From assembly GCF_905397285.1 (NCBI RefSeq), contig NZ_CAJPUX010000011.1, positions 1-64,000 on the forward strand: a stretch of 64,000 nucleotides of DNA. The letters are read 5' to 3'. Positions 39,537 to 47,960 of this stretch are shown in pieces. The position numbers and the translations under genes are program-made. The notes below the pieces were generated by a model that had not been told where the DNA came from, did no database searches, and was given only the letters and a program-made list of their open reading frames with translations. The DNA comes from Cupriavidus plantarum (GTDB taxonomy: Bacteria; Pseudomonadota; Gammaproteobacteria; Burkholderiales; Burkholderiaceae). The stretch's first letter is position 1. Each line of letters starts with the position of its first letter.

Positions 39537-40919
39537 TTACAGTCGCGTTGCGGCGTATAGCCGTGTGGTGTCCAGCAGGCGCAGCGCGGTGTTGCCCCCG
39601 ATGTCCTGGACGGCGATCAGCGATTTTTCGATCAGGCCGGCGATGGACTGCGTCACCGCAAACGTGCCGAATTCGGGCGCGGCGGCGGCAACCGCCGCGT
39701 CGATCGTGAACGTGCCCGGGAACGACGCGAGGCAATGCAGGATGCGGCGATCGCGCGCGGCGAGCAGATTGCAGCTCCAGTCGAGCGTCGCTTCCGCGGT
39801 ACCGTGGCGCGCCGGGGCATCCCGGCGGCCGCGCCAGGACAGCGCTAGCTGCGTGCCGAGCAACTCGGCGACGCCATCGATGCCATAGAGCGCGGCGCGG
39901 CAGGCGACGAGCCCGATCGCGAGCGGGTTGCCATCGAGCCGGCGGCAGATCGCCGCGACGGCCGGTGCGTGGTCGTCCCCCAGCGGCGCGTCGTAGCCGC
40001 CTTCCATCGCGCGATCCATGAACAGCTGGACCGCCGGAAACGCCATCGCCTGCTGTGCCGTGATCGGGCCGGTCATCGGCGGCATGCCCAGCGGCGGGAC
40101 CGGATAGAGACGCTCGCCGCGCACGCGTAGCGGCTCACGGCTCGTTGCGAGCACCTGTAACGACGTGGTGCTCGATAGCAGCCGCTCCACGAGGGGCGCG
40201 ATGTCCCCGGCGACATGCTCGCAGTTGTCCAGCACGAGCAGCATGCGGCGCGAGGCGACGGTGTGGAGGATCTCGTTCACCAGCGGCTCGCCCAGCGGCG
40301 CGACGGTGGTCACGGAACTGAGGTCCACGAAAAAGGTGCCGCCCTCCAGTGCCGGCAGTGTGTGGCAGAGCAGGGCCGCCAGGGTGGTCTTGCCCGCGCC
40401 ACCGGCACCGACGATCGTCAGGAGGCGTGCGCCCTGCAGCGCGCGGGATAGCTCGACGAGGTGTCCGCATCGTCCGATCGGCGGGCTCAGCGGCGCTGGC
40501 GCCGCGCGCCGCCATGCGGGTCTCCCGTGCCGCTCGGCGATATCGGCGTGCACAACATGCGTATCAACAAGATGCGTGCCGACGATGGACGTACTGGCGG
40601 CGGGCAGGTTGCGAAGCGGCGCGACGAAGCAGTAGCCGCGGCCGGACACGCTCGCGATGTACTGCATGCCGTCGCGCCCACAGCCGAGGATGCGCCGGAG
40701 CTTCGCCATCTGCACGCGGACGTTCGACTCTTCGACGACGAGTTCCGGCCATGCGAACGCCATGAGCTCCCGGTGCGATACCACCTCTCCCGGGCGCTGC
40801 ACCATGGCCACGAGCATGTCGAAGGCGCGACTGCCCATGGCGATCACCGCGCCGCCACGTTCCAGCACGCGCAACTGCGTATAGAGCTGGAACGGCCCAA
40901 ACGAATAAGTCTCGCTCAT
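39537..40919 (-). CDS. winged-helix/STAND ATPase regulator, short form lacking the TPR half
   Basis: This 460-residue paralogue of the 982-residue regulator has an OmpR-type winged helix at about 5-100 (FGPFQLYTQLRVLERGG to SGRGYCFVA). Its NB-ARC-like ATPase has Walker A GAGGAGKTT (170-178), Walker B LLVLDNCEH (227-235), LATSREPLRVRGERLY and CRRLDGNPLAIGLVA. It stops at LLDTTRLYAATRL, exactly where the larger protein goes on into its TPR-like half; only 144 bp separate it from the next gene. The ATG at 40919 was preferred over 40958 as it starts at the domain. It diverges from the aldo/keto reductase gene across an array of 10-bp-spaced sites. Confidence 0.8.
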   Translation of the reverse strand: MSETYSFGPFQLYTQLRVLERGGAVIAMGSRAFDMLVAMVQRPGEVVSHRELMAFAWPELVVEESNVRVQMAKLRRILGCGRDGMQYIASVSGRGYCFVAPLRNLPAASTSIVGTHLVDTHVVHADIAERHGRPAWRRAAPAPLSPPIGRCGHLVELSRALQGARLLTIVGAGGAGKTTLAALLCHTLPALEGGTFFVDLSSVTTVAPLGEPLVNEILHTVASRRMLLVLDNCEHVAGDIAPLVERLLSSTTSLQVLATSREPLRVRGERLYPVPPLGMPPMTGPITAQQAMAFPAVQLFMDRAMEGGYDAPLGDDHAPAVAAICRRLDGNPLAIGLVACRAALYGIDGVAELLGTQLALSWRGRRDAPARHGTAEATLDWSCNLLAARDRRILHCLASFPGTFTIDAAVAAAAPEFGTFAVTQSIAGLIEKSLIAVQDIGGNTALRLLDTTRLYAATRL

Positions 40920-41018
40920 GGATATTCCTGTACGACTGGCCCGATGCCCGGGTGACAAGGAGGAGACAGAACGTTCCTCCCCATATGCTTCGTTGTAAAC
41001 GCAGTTCCCGGAAGGCGC

Positions 41019-41081
41019 GGTTAAGCGGGGTTAATTTCGGTCAAGGGGAGTGCGCCGTTCACCATCGTTCACCAGCGTTAA
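41019..41081. promoter_or_regulatory. two triplets of 10-bp-spaced half-sites in the divergent promoter region
   Basis: GGTTAA (41019), GGTTAA (41029) and GGTCAA (41039) are spaced exactly 10 bp. CGTTCA (41056), CGTTCA (41066) and CGTTAA (41076) again have a 10-bp period. OmpR-type winged-helix proteins bind tandem direct repeats at this spacing, and such a protein is encoded by the adjacent divergent gene, so autoregulation plus control of the reductase gene is likely. The rest of the 222-bp gap holds no gene. Confidence 0.6.
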
Positions 41082-41141
41082 CGGGCCATACCGGCGGCCG
41101 CGTGCCACATTGAAAGCGCTGTCACACACCTGGAGATTGCA

Positions 41142-42155
41142 ATGAGCATCCGCGACACGCTACCCAATGGCCCGCTCGGCTTCGGCGCCGCACCGCTGGG
41201 CAATATGTTCCGCCAGATTCCGGACGCCGAGGCGGAGGCGACCGTAGACGCGGCATGGGACCTGGGTACGCGATATTTCGATACGGCGCCGTTCTACGGC
41301 GCGGGCCTGTCCGAGATTCGCCTCGGCAAGGTGTTGTCGAAGCACAAGCGCGACGACTACGTACTGAGCACCAAAGTGGGCCGGCTGATCCTCGATGAGG
41401 TGGAAAGCGGGCAACGCGAATTTGGCGAGAAGGGCGGGCTGTTCGAGCACGGCCGGCCGAACAAGATCGTCTACGACTACACCGAGGGCGGCGCGATGAA
41501 GTCGATCGAGGACAGCCTGAAGCGCATGGGCGTCGACCGGCTCGATTACGTGTGGGTCCATGACATCGCCAGGGACTTCCATGGCGACGGCTGGCTGCAG
41601 TTGTTCGAGACCTCGCGCACCGGTGCGTTCCGCGCGCTCAGCCGGTTGCAGGAGCAGGGCGTGATCAAGGCATGGGGCCTCGGTGTCAATCGCGTGGAGC
41701 CGTGCGAGCTGGCCGTCGATCTCGACGAGCACCGGCCCACCGCGCTGCTGGTGGCGGGCCGCTACTCGCTGCTCGATCACGCGTCCGCATTGCATCGGCT
41801 GATGCCTGCCTGCGAGAAGAAGCACGTGGAAGTGGTGGTCGGCGGGCCATACAGCTCGGGCGTCCTCGCGGGCGGCACGCATTTCGAATATCAGAAGGCG
41901 TCGCCGGAGATCCTGGCGAAGGTCGAGCGCATTCGCGCGCTCGCCGGCAAGTACGAGGTGCCGATCAAGGCGGCGGCGCTGCAGTTCTCGCTCGCGCACC
42001 CCGCATCCGTGGCGGTTATCCCCGGGGCGAGCAAGCCCGAGCGCATCGCCGAGGATCATGCGGCGTTGAAAGCCCCGATCCCCGCCGAATTCTGGCGCGA
42101 TCTGCGCGGCCAGGGGCTTGTCTCACCCGAAGCACCGCTGCCCATTGATCGCTGA
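41142..42155 (+). CDS. aldo/keto reductase, D-threo-aldose 1-dehydrogenase-like
   Basis: This 337-residue NAD(P)-dependent oxidoreductase of the aldo/keto reductase barrel family begins with GPLGFGAAPLGNMF. The catalytic Asp and Tyr lie in RYFDTAPFYGAGLSEIRLG, the Lys in LSTKVGRL and the His in YVWVHDI. Resemblance is highest to D-threo-aldose/L-fucose or pyridoxal 4-dehydrogenases; substrate cannot be fixed. It has a GGAG site, and the SRPBCC gene follows after 24 bp. Confidence 0.82.
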   Translation: MSIRDTLPNGPLGFGAAPLGNMFRQIPDAEAEATVDAAWDLGTRYFDTAPFYGAGLSEIRLGKVLSKHKRDDYVLSTKVGRLILDEVESGQREFGEKGGLFEHGRPNKIVYDYTEGGAMKSIEDSLKRMGVDRLDYVWVHDIARDFHGDGWLQLFETSRTGAFRALSRLQEQGVIKAWGLGVNRVEPCELAVDLDEHRPTALLVAGRYSLLDHASALHRLMPACEKKHVEVVVGGPYSSGVLAGGTHFEYQKASPEILAKVERIRALAGKYEVPIKAAALQFSLAHPASVAVIPGASKPERIAEDHAALKAPIPAEFWRDLRGQGLVSPEAPLPIDR

Positions 42156-42179
42156 ACCCCGCCTGAACGGAGAAACGAT

Positions 42180-42596
42180 ATGGCAAAAGCGTCCACGAGC
42201 ATCGAGGTCGCGGTGGCACCCGATGCGGTCTGGAACCTGATCGGCGGATTCGATTCGCTGCCCGACTGGCTTCCTTATATCCCGGAGAGCGAACTGTCGG
42301 AAGGCGGGCGCGTGCGGCATCTCGCCAATCCGAATGGCGAGGCCATCGTCGAGCGGCTGATGGCGTTCGACGAGCGTCAGCGTAGCTACAGCTATGCGAT
42401 CCTGAAAGCGCCATTCCCCGTGACGAATTACCTCTCGACGCTACGCGTCGTGGCCGTCGATGGCGGCCGCAAGTCGCGCGTCGAGTGGTCCGGAGAGTTC
42501 ACGCCGAATGGCGTGAGCGATCAGGAAGCCACGGCGATCTTTCAGAAGATCTACGAAGATGGGCTAAAGGCGCTGGCGGAAGGCCTGGCGCGGTAG
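42180..42596 (+). CDS. SRPBCC (START-like) family protein
   Basis: This 138-residue protein has the helix-grip fold pattern: a start STSIEVAVAPDAVWNLIGGFDSLPDWLPYI and an end with a long C-terminal helix (IFQKIYEDGLKALAEGL). SRPBCC proteins bind hydrophobic ligands, and some are cyclases or lipid carriers. It is the second gene of a two-gene unit with the aldo/keto reductase, under the divergent array of 10-bp half-sites. Its ligand is unknown. Confidence 0.8.
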   Translation: MAKASTSIEVAVAPDAVWNLIGGFDSLPDWLPYIPESELSEGGRVRHLANPNGEAIVERLMAFDERQRSYSYAILKAPFPVTNYLSTLRVVAVDGGRKSRVEWSGEFTPNGVSDQEATAIFQKIYEDGLKALAEGLAR

Positions 42597-42612
42597 GCCC
42601 GCATGGGGCCGA

Positions 42613-42641
42613 CGCCCGACGGCGGCCACCGCCATCGGGCG
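42613..42641. terminator. hairpin between convergent SRPBCC and small secreted protein genes
   Basis: Bases 42613-42625 and 42629-42641 pair over 13 positions with a single C-A mismatch and a 3-nt CCA loop. Placed between converging genes, it probably ends both transcripts, although no U-run follows. Confidence 0.55.
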
Positions 42642-42655
42642 TGCGATCGCCGGGC

Positions 42656-42967
42656 TTATTGCTTTTCGGTCATCGGCTTGGCCATCTGCTTCTTCTGCGG
42701 CTTCTGCTTCTTGGCCTTCGACTTTTCATCGACGAGCGCGCTGCCCGTGCCCGACCTCGCGCCCTGCGTGTACGGGTCGAACTTGTCGTTCACGCGGTTC
42801 GCATCGGGCGTGTAGCCGTCGCGGTTGCTGATGCGCTGCGGATCCGTGCCACCAGTGCTGCTGGTGCCGGACCGGTTGTATCGGTCCTGCGGCGTGCCCG
42901 CCAGGGCGGCGCCGGTGGCACCTGCGGTAAGTGCAACGACTGCTGCCAGCGTGATGAAGGTTTTCAT
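42656..42967 (-). CDS. small secreted basic protein of unknown function
   Basis: This 103-residue protein begins with a signal peptide (about 1-23, ending AALA). The mature part is hydrophilic, with Gly/Ser/Thr/Asp-rich stretches (YNRSGTSSTGGTDPQR, NDKFDPYTQG), and ends with a Lys/Gln-rich tail (KSKAKKQKPQKKQM). No known domain is recognised. It lies 35 bp downstream of the molybdopterin oxidoreductase gene on the same strand but may be transcribed separately. Confidence 0.6.
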   Translation of the reverse strand: MKTFITLAAVVALTAGATGAALAGTPQDRYNRSGTSSTGGTDPQRISNRDGYTPDANRVNDKFDPYTQGARSGTGSALVDEKSKAKKQKPQKKQMAKPMTEKQ

Positions 42968-43002
42968 GTAAGGCTCCGGTTAGAGGGAAGGGACAGCAAC
43001 GT

Positions 43003-45324
43003 TCACGACACCGCGGACACGACCGGCGCCGCCGTCCGGTGGAGCAGCACCGGAATCGACTTCGACGTGGGCGTATTGCACACGTCGGCCACGCTGTCGA
43101 GCGGGACCAGCGGATTCGTTTCTGGATAGTACGCGCCAATGCAGCCGCGTGGAATGTTGTATTCGACCAATAGAAAGCCCGGCGCGCGGCGCTCGACGCC
43201 GTCATCCCATACCGTGGTGATGTCGACCCATTCCCCGGGCTTGAAGCCGAGCATCGCCAGATCGTCCCGATGGATGAAGACGACCCGGCGCTGGCCGAAG
43301 ACGCCGCGATAGCGGTCGTCGAGCGCGTAGATGGTGGTGTTGTACTGGTCGTGGGAGCGTGTGGTCATCAGCACCATCGCCCGTTCGCCGAAGCGGGCCT
43401 GTGCCCGGCGAATCGGCGTGTCGACGACCAGCGGATTGACGAGGAACTCGGCCTTGCCCGACGCGGTATCCCACTCCCGCTCGCGGGCGGCCACGCGCAT
43501 ATGGAAGCCGCCCGGATGAGCGATACGTTCGTTATATTGCTCGAAACCGTCGATCACCGCTTCGATCTTGTCGCGGATGCGGCTGTAGTCCTGCGCATAC
43601 CAGCGCCATGCGATCTTGTCCTCGCCGAGCGTCGCGCAGGCCATATTGGCGACGATGGCGGTCTCGGACATCAGCGTCTGCGTCGCGGGCTGCTTCATGC
43701 CGTACGAGATATGCACCATGGACACCGAATCCTCGACGGTCACGCCCTGGGGCACGCCGCCCTGCATGTCGATCTCCGTGCGGCCGAGCGTTGGCAGGAT
43801 GAGCGCGGCCTTGCCATGGATCAGGTGGCTGCGGTTGAGCTTGGTCGCGATATGAACGGTCAGGTCGCACGATCGCAGTGCATCCCATGTGGCATCGGAA
43901 TCGGGGGAGGCCATCGCGAAATTGCCGCCCAGCGCGATGAATACCTTGACCTTGCCCTCGCGCATCGCCTCGATCGTCTCGACGACGTCATACCCGTGCT
44001 CGCGCGGCGGCTCGAAGTCGAACACACTGCCCAGCCGGTCGAGGAATGCCTGGGTCGGCTTCTCCTCGATGCCCACCGTGCGGTTGCCCTGGACGTTCGA
44101 ATGCCCTCGAATGGGGCATAGGCCCGCGCCTTCGCGGCCGATATTGCCGCGCATCATCATCAGGTTGGCAAGCAGCTGAATCGTCTGCACCGAGTGCTTG
44201 TGCTGGGTCAGGCCCATGCCCCACGTGCAGATCACGCGCTTGCCGCGCGCGTAGATCAGCGCGAGGCCCTCGATGTCTTCGCGCGCGACGCCGGACTCGG
44301 TCTCGATCGTCGCCCACGATTCCCCGCGCAGGTCGTCGGCGAAGGTCTCGAAGCCGCGCGTGTGCGTCGCGATGAAGTCGACGTCCAGCACGCGTTCCGC
44401 GTTGTTGGCGACGGCTTCGTCGTCCAGTTCGAGCACGCGCTTGGCCACGCCCTTGATCAGTGCAAAGTCGCCGCCGAGCTTCGGCTGGACGAACACGGAA
44501 CAGATGTTCGTGCTGGAGAGCGTGAGCATCTCCACGGGGCTCTGCGGATTCGTGAAGCGTTCGAGGCCGCGTTCGCGCAACGGGTTGATGGACACCAGCG
44601 TGGCGCCGCGCTTCGCGCATTCGCGCAGCTCGCCGAGCATGCGCGGATGGTTCGTGGCCGGGTTCTGGCCGAACAGCAGCAACGTGTCCGCGCTTTCGAA
44701 ATCCCGCAGCGTGACGGTTCCCTTGCCGACGCCAACCGCGAACGGCAGCCCGCGGCTGGTCGCTTCATGGCACATGTTGGAACAATCGGGGAAATTGTTG
44801 GTGCCGTATGCGCGCGCGAACAACTGATAGAGGAACGCGGCTTCGTTGCTCGCGCGGCCCGACGTGTAGAACGCCGCCTGATCGGGGGAGGGCAGCGCGT
44901 GCAGATGTTCGGCGATCAGGTCGAATGCCGCCTGCCAGGCGATGGGCCGGTACGTATCGGTGCCCGTATCGTAAACCATCGGCTCGCTCAGCCGGCCGTG
45001 CTGTTCGAGCTCGTAGTCCGTCTGCTTCATCAGCGCTTCGACGGTATTCGCCGCGAGGAATTCGCGCGTGACGCGCTTGCTCGTGGTCTCGGCCGCCACG
45101 GCCTTGACGCCGTTCTCGCAGAACTCGAACGTGGAGGCATGTTCCCGATCGGGCCACGCGCAGCCGGGACAGTCGAACCCGTGCGGCTGGTTCTGATAGA
45201 ACAGCGCGCGGTAGTTGAGCCCGTTCACGCGTTCGCGCAGCAGGCTGAGCGCGACGTACTTGATGGCGCCCCATCCCGCGGCAGCGTGTGTGTAAGGGGC
45301 GATGCGTGGCTTTTCCTGGCTCAT
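43003..45324 (-). CDS. FdhF/YdeP-family molybdopterin oxidoreductase
   Basis: This 773-residue protein resembles E. coli YdeP, a formate-dehydrogenase-like protein linked to acid resistance. It has an N-terminal CPGC (Cys52, Cys55) with a further Cys69, the segment NMCHEATS with Cys185 where FdhF has selenocysteine, LLFGQNPATNHPRML and VICTWGMGLTQHKHSV. The C-terminal molybdopterin-dinucleotide domain carries TTRSHDQYNTTIY. The full four-Cys cluster motif of formate dehydrogenases is not obvious, so the substrate is uncertain. The start at 45324 has a GGAG site; extensions upstream lack conservation. It diverges from hmp. Confidence 0.85.
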   Translation of the reverse strand: MSQEKPRIAPYTHAAAGWGAIKYVALSLLRERVNGLNYRALFYQNQPHGFDCPGCAWPDREHASTFEFCENGVKAVAAETTSKRVTREFLAANTVEALMKQTDYELEQHGRLSEPMVYDTGTDTYRPIAWQAAFDLIAEHLHALPSPDQAAFYTSGRASNEAAFLYQLFARAYGTNNFPDCSNMCHEATSRGLPFAVGVGKGTVTLRDFESADTLLLFGQNPATNHPRMLGELRECAKRGATLVSINPLRERGLERFTNPQSPVEMLTLSSTNICSVFVQPKLGGDFALIKGVAKRVLELDDEAVANNAERVLDVDFIATHTRGFETFADDLRGESWATIETESGVAREDIEGLALIYARGKRVICTWGMGLTQHKHSVQTIQLLANLMMMRGNIGREGAGLCPIRGHSNVQGNRTVGIEEKPTQAFLDRLGSVFDFEPPREHGYDVVETIEAMREGKVKVFIALGGNFAMASPDSDATWDALRSCDLTVHIATKLNRSHLIHGKAALILPTLGRTEIDMQGGVPQGVTVEDSVSMVHISYGMKQPATQTLMSETAIVANMACATLGEDKIAWRWYAQDYSRIRDKIEAVIDGFEQYNERIAHPGGFHMRVAAREREWDTASGKAEFLVNPLVVDTPIRRAQARFGERAMVLMTTRSHDQYNTTIYALDDRYRGVFGQRRVVFIHRDDLAMLGFKPGEWVDITTVWDDGVERRAPGFLLVEYNIPRGCIGAYYPETNPLVPLDSVADVCNTPTSKSIPVLLHRTAAPVVSAVS

Positions 45325-45581
45325 CGTGTGCTCCGAGGGGGACCGTTGTCGGCGGGTGTGCCGGCACAAGTGGCCCATCATGCGTCCACGCCGGTGGCGC
45401 GCCTGTCCTGCAAGCGTGCGCCGTTTCAAGATTGCACGCTGGTGAAAGGTCAATGCCTCAGGACACGATAGTGCAGCGCGATGCGGGCGGCGAGCAGGGT
45501 TTGCATCTTTTCACGGCGCTTCACCGAAGGCAGCGCGGCGTCGTTGCCATGCGCGGATTCGCCATCTACGCTGAGTACGCC

Positions 45582-45617
45582 AACGTCCCCGACGTCCCCA
45601 ACGTTCCCGACGCTCCG
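45582..45617 (+). repeat. four tandem 9-bp units upstream of hmp
   Basis: AACGTCCCC, GACGTCCCC, AACGTTCCC and GACGCTCCG run head to tail and end 18 bp before the hmp ATG. This is the only structured element seen in the 310-bp gap between the divergent oxidoreductase and hmp genes. Role unknown. Confidence 0.55.
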
Positions 45618-45634
45618 ACCACGAGGAAACCCGC

Positions 45635-46822
45635 ATGCTATCGACCGAACACCAGCACATCGTGAAATCGACGGTCCCGCTGCTCGAAGCGGGCGGAGAG
45701 GCCCTGACCTCGCACTTCTATGACCTGCTGCTGACCGAACGCGCCGATCTCCGAGGCATGTTCAACAGCGCGCATCAGGCGACCGGCGCGCAGGCCCGCG
45801 CGCTGGCGGGCGGCGTGCTCATGTATGCGAAGCACATCGACCGGCTGGAGGCGCTCGGCGAGCTCGCCGGGCGGGTCGTCAACAAGCATGTGTCGCTGCA
45901 GGTACAGCCCGAGCACTATCCCGTCGTCGGCGAGTACCTGCTGCGCTCGATCCGCGAGGTGCTCGGCCCCGACGTGGCGACGCCCGCCGTCATCGACGCA
46001 TGGGGCGCCGCATACGGCCAGCTCGCCGACATGCTGATCGCCGCCGAGCGCGACATGTATGCCACGCAGGCGGCCACGGAGGGCGGATGGCGCGGCTTCC
46101 GCCCCTTCCGCGTGGCGGCGCGGATCGTGGAGTCCGCGGAGATCGTGTCGTTCCATCTGGCGCCGGTCGATGGCGGGCCGGTAATGCGCCACGCGCCGGG
46201 ACAGTACATCGCGATACAGGTGACGGTCGAGGGCGCGCCGCTGCGAAGGAATTATTCGCTGTCGGCGGTCTCGGATGGCACGCGCTATCGCATCAGCGTC
46301 AAGCGCGATCCGGGAGGCGTGGTGTCGGGCTTCCTGCATGACCATGTGAACGTCGGCGACATCGTCGAACTCACCGCGCCGGCGGGCGTGTTTCATCTCA
46401 GGGATGCCGGGCGGCCGCTCGTACTGATCGCCGGAGGTGTCGGGCAGACGCCGCTGATCGCGATGCTCGAAGCCGCCGTGGCGCAGGGCACGCGCGATAT
46501 CCGCTATCTGCACTTCGTACGCAATCCCGAGGTGCAGGCATTTCGCGAGCGGGTGGAACAGCTGGCCGCCGCGCATCCGCGCGTGCGGTTCGGCTTCTTC
46601 TACGATGAAGATCCCTCGGTGCCCGACGGCCTGCCGCCGGGGCGCGTATCGAGCAATGTGCTACGCGACATGCTGCCGCCGGATCGCGACGCCGACGTGT
46701 ACCTCGTCGGCCCCGGGGCGTTCATGGCGAGCGTGCTTCAGCTGCTGGGCGAACTCGGCGTGCCGCCGGACCGCTGCATCACCGAGTTCTTCGGCCCACA
46801 TCAGGAGATGGCGATCGGCTGA
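45635..46822 (+). CDS. hmp: flavohemoglobin (nitric oxide dioxygenase)
   Basis: This 395-residue protein has a globin domain (1-135) with proximal His85 in NKHVSLQV and Tyr29 in the distal pocket. It continues into an FAD domain with RRNYSLS (about 200-206) and an NAD-binding domain with AGGVGQTPLIAML, ending CITEFFGPHQE. It oxidises NO to nitrate with O2 and NAD(P)H in the cytoplasm. Length and domain order match E. coli Hmp. Regulation is not resolved; a single NsrR-like half-site lies near 45502 but no full operator. Confidence 0.93.
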   Translation: MLSTEHQHIVKSTVPLLEAGGEALTSHFYDLLLTERADLRGMFNSAHQATGAQARALAGGVLMYAKHIDRLEALGELAGRVVNKHVSLQVQPEHYPVVGEYLLRSIREVLGPDVATPAVIDAWGAAYGQLADMLIAAERDMYATQAATEGGWRGFRPFRVAARIVESAEIVSFHLAPVDGGPVMRHAPGQYIAIQVTVEGAPLRRNYSLSAVSDGTRYRISVKRDPGGVVSGFLHDHVNVGDIVELTAPAGVFHLRDAGRPLVLIAGGVGQTPLIAMLEAAVAQGTRDIRYLHFVRNPEVQAFRERVEQLAAAHPRVRFGFFYDEDPSVPDGLPPGRVSSNVLRDMLPPDRDADVYLVGPGAFMASVLQLLGELGVPPDRCITEFFGPHQEMAIG

Positions 46823-46979
46823 CGCCGGCGTGGCGCGATCTTCCCGCGCCGTCGCATGACGTTTGCACCATTGCCGCATGATCTTTCCGGATAGAACGAA
46901 ATATGATGTCGCTGGACGCCGCATCGCTGGTGCGATGCGGCGGTTTGCCTCGGACGATTTCGACTGTTTGGAGAGCGTA

Positions 46980-47960
46980 ATGAAATACCGGAAGCTTGGC
47001 AGGACCGGGCTCGACGTTTCCGCCCTGTGCCTCGGCTGCATGACCTATGGCGTGCCCGACCGCGGCGCGCATCTGTGGACGCTGAACGAAGAGCAAAGCC
47101 GCCCGCTGATTCGCCAGGCGGTGGAGGCGGGCATCAATTTCTTCGATACGGCCAATGTGTATTCGGACGGCACGTCGGAGGAAATCGTCGGGCGCGCGCT
47201 GAAGGACTTCACGCGCCGCGACGAGGTGGTCATCGCCACCAAGGTCAACGGCCGCATGCACAAGGGTCCGAATGGCGCCGGGCTGAGCCGCAAGGCGATC
47301 CTGCAGGAAGCCGACAACTCGCTGCGCCGGCTCGGCGTCGACTACATCGATCTGTACCAGATTCACCGATTCGACTACGCGGTGCCGATCGAGGAAACGC
47401 TCGAAGCGCTGCACGACCTCGTGAAAGCGGGCAAGGTCCGCTATATCGGCGCGTCGTCGATGTTCGCGTGGCAGTTCGCCACGATGCTGCACGTGGCGAA
47501 GGCCAACGGGTGGACGCGCTTCTCGACGATGCAGAACTACGTGAACCTGCTCTATCGCGAGGAGGAACGCGAGATGCTGCCGTTGTGCCGGGCGGAGGGC
47601 ATCGGCGTGATCCCATGGAGTCCGCTCGCGCGCGGCCGCCTGACGCGCCCGTGGGACGAGAAGACCAGCCGTACGGAGACCGACGAGTTCGGCAAGGCGC
47701 TCTACGCGCAGACTGCCGATGCCGACCGCAAGGTGGTGGAAGCGGTGGCGCAGGTCGCGCGGGCCCGCGGCGTGCCCCCCGCGCAGGTCGCGCTCGCATG
47801 GGTCCTGTCGAAGAGCGTGATCTCGGCCCCGATCGTCGGCGCGTCGCGTCCCGGGCACCTCGAAGACGCCGTTGCGGCGCTGGACATCACCCTCACGCCC
47901 GAGGAGATCGCGCAGCTGGAAGCACCCTACGTCCCGCACGCGGTGGTGGGCTTCTCCTGA
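46980..47960 (+). CDS. yajO: aldo/keto reductase YajO
   Basis: This 326-residue protein resembles E. coli YajO almost throughout, with LCLGCMTYGVPDRG, NFFDTANVYSDGTSEEIVGRAL, IDLYQIHRFDY, IEETLEALHDLVKAGK and VIPWSPLARGRLTRPW. YajO is an NADPH-linked reductase implicated in a side route to thiamine/1-deoxyxylulose-5-phosphate; the native substrate is uncertain. The ATG at 46980 was chosen with GGAGAG upstream; the longer frame lacks conservation. Its last 34 bases overlap the convergent cupin gene. Confidence 0.88.
   Translation: MKYRKLGRTGLDVSALCLGCMTYGVPDRGAHLWTLNEEQSRPLIRQAVEAGINFFDTANVYSDGTSEEIVGRALKDFTRRDEVVIATKVNGRMHKGPNGAGLSRKAILQEADNSLRRLGVDYIDLYQIHRFDYAVPIEETLEALHDLVKAGKVRYIGASSMFAWQFATMLHVAKANGWTRFSTMQNYVNLLYREEEREMLPLCRAEGIGVIPWSPLARGRLTRPWDEKTSRTETDEFGKALYAQTADADRKVVEAVAQVARARGVPPAQVALAWVLSKSVISAPIVGASRPGHLEDAVAALDITLTPEEIAQLEAPYVPHAVVGFS

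Noticed and set aside
45502-45511. NsrR-type operator for hmp
   Set aside because: Only one half-site similar to AAAAGATGCA is seen; the symmetric partner is missing.
45288-45665. A 125-codon frame between the YdeP-like gene and hmp
   Set aside because: No RBS or domain, overlaps both neighbours, and its VPDVPNVPD stretch is only the 9-bp DNA repeat translated.
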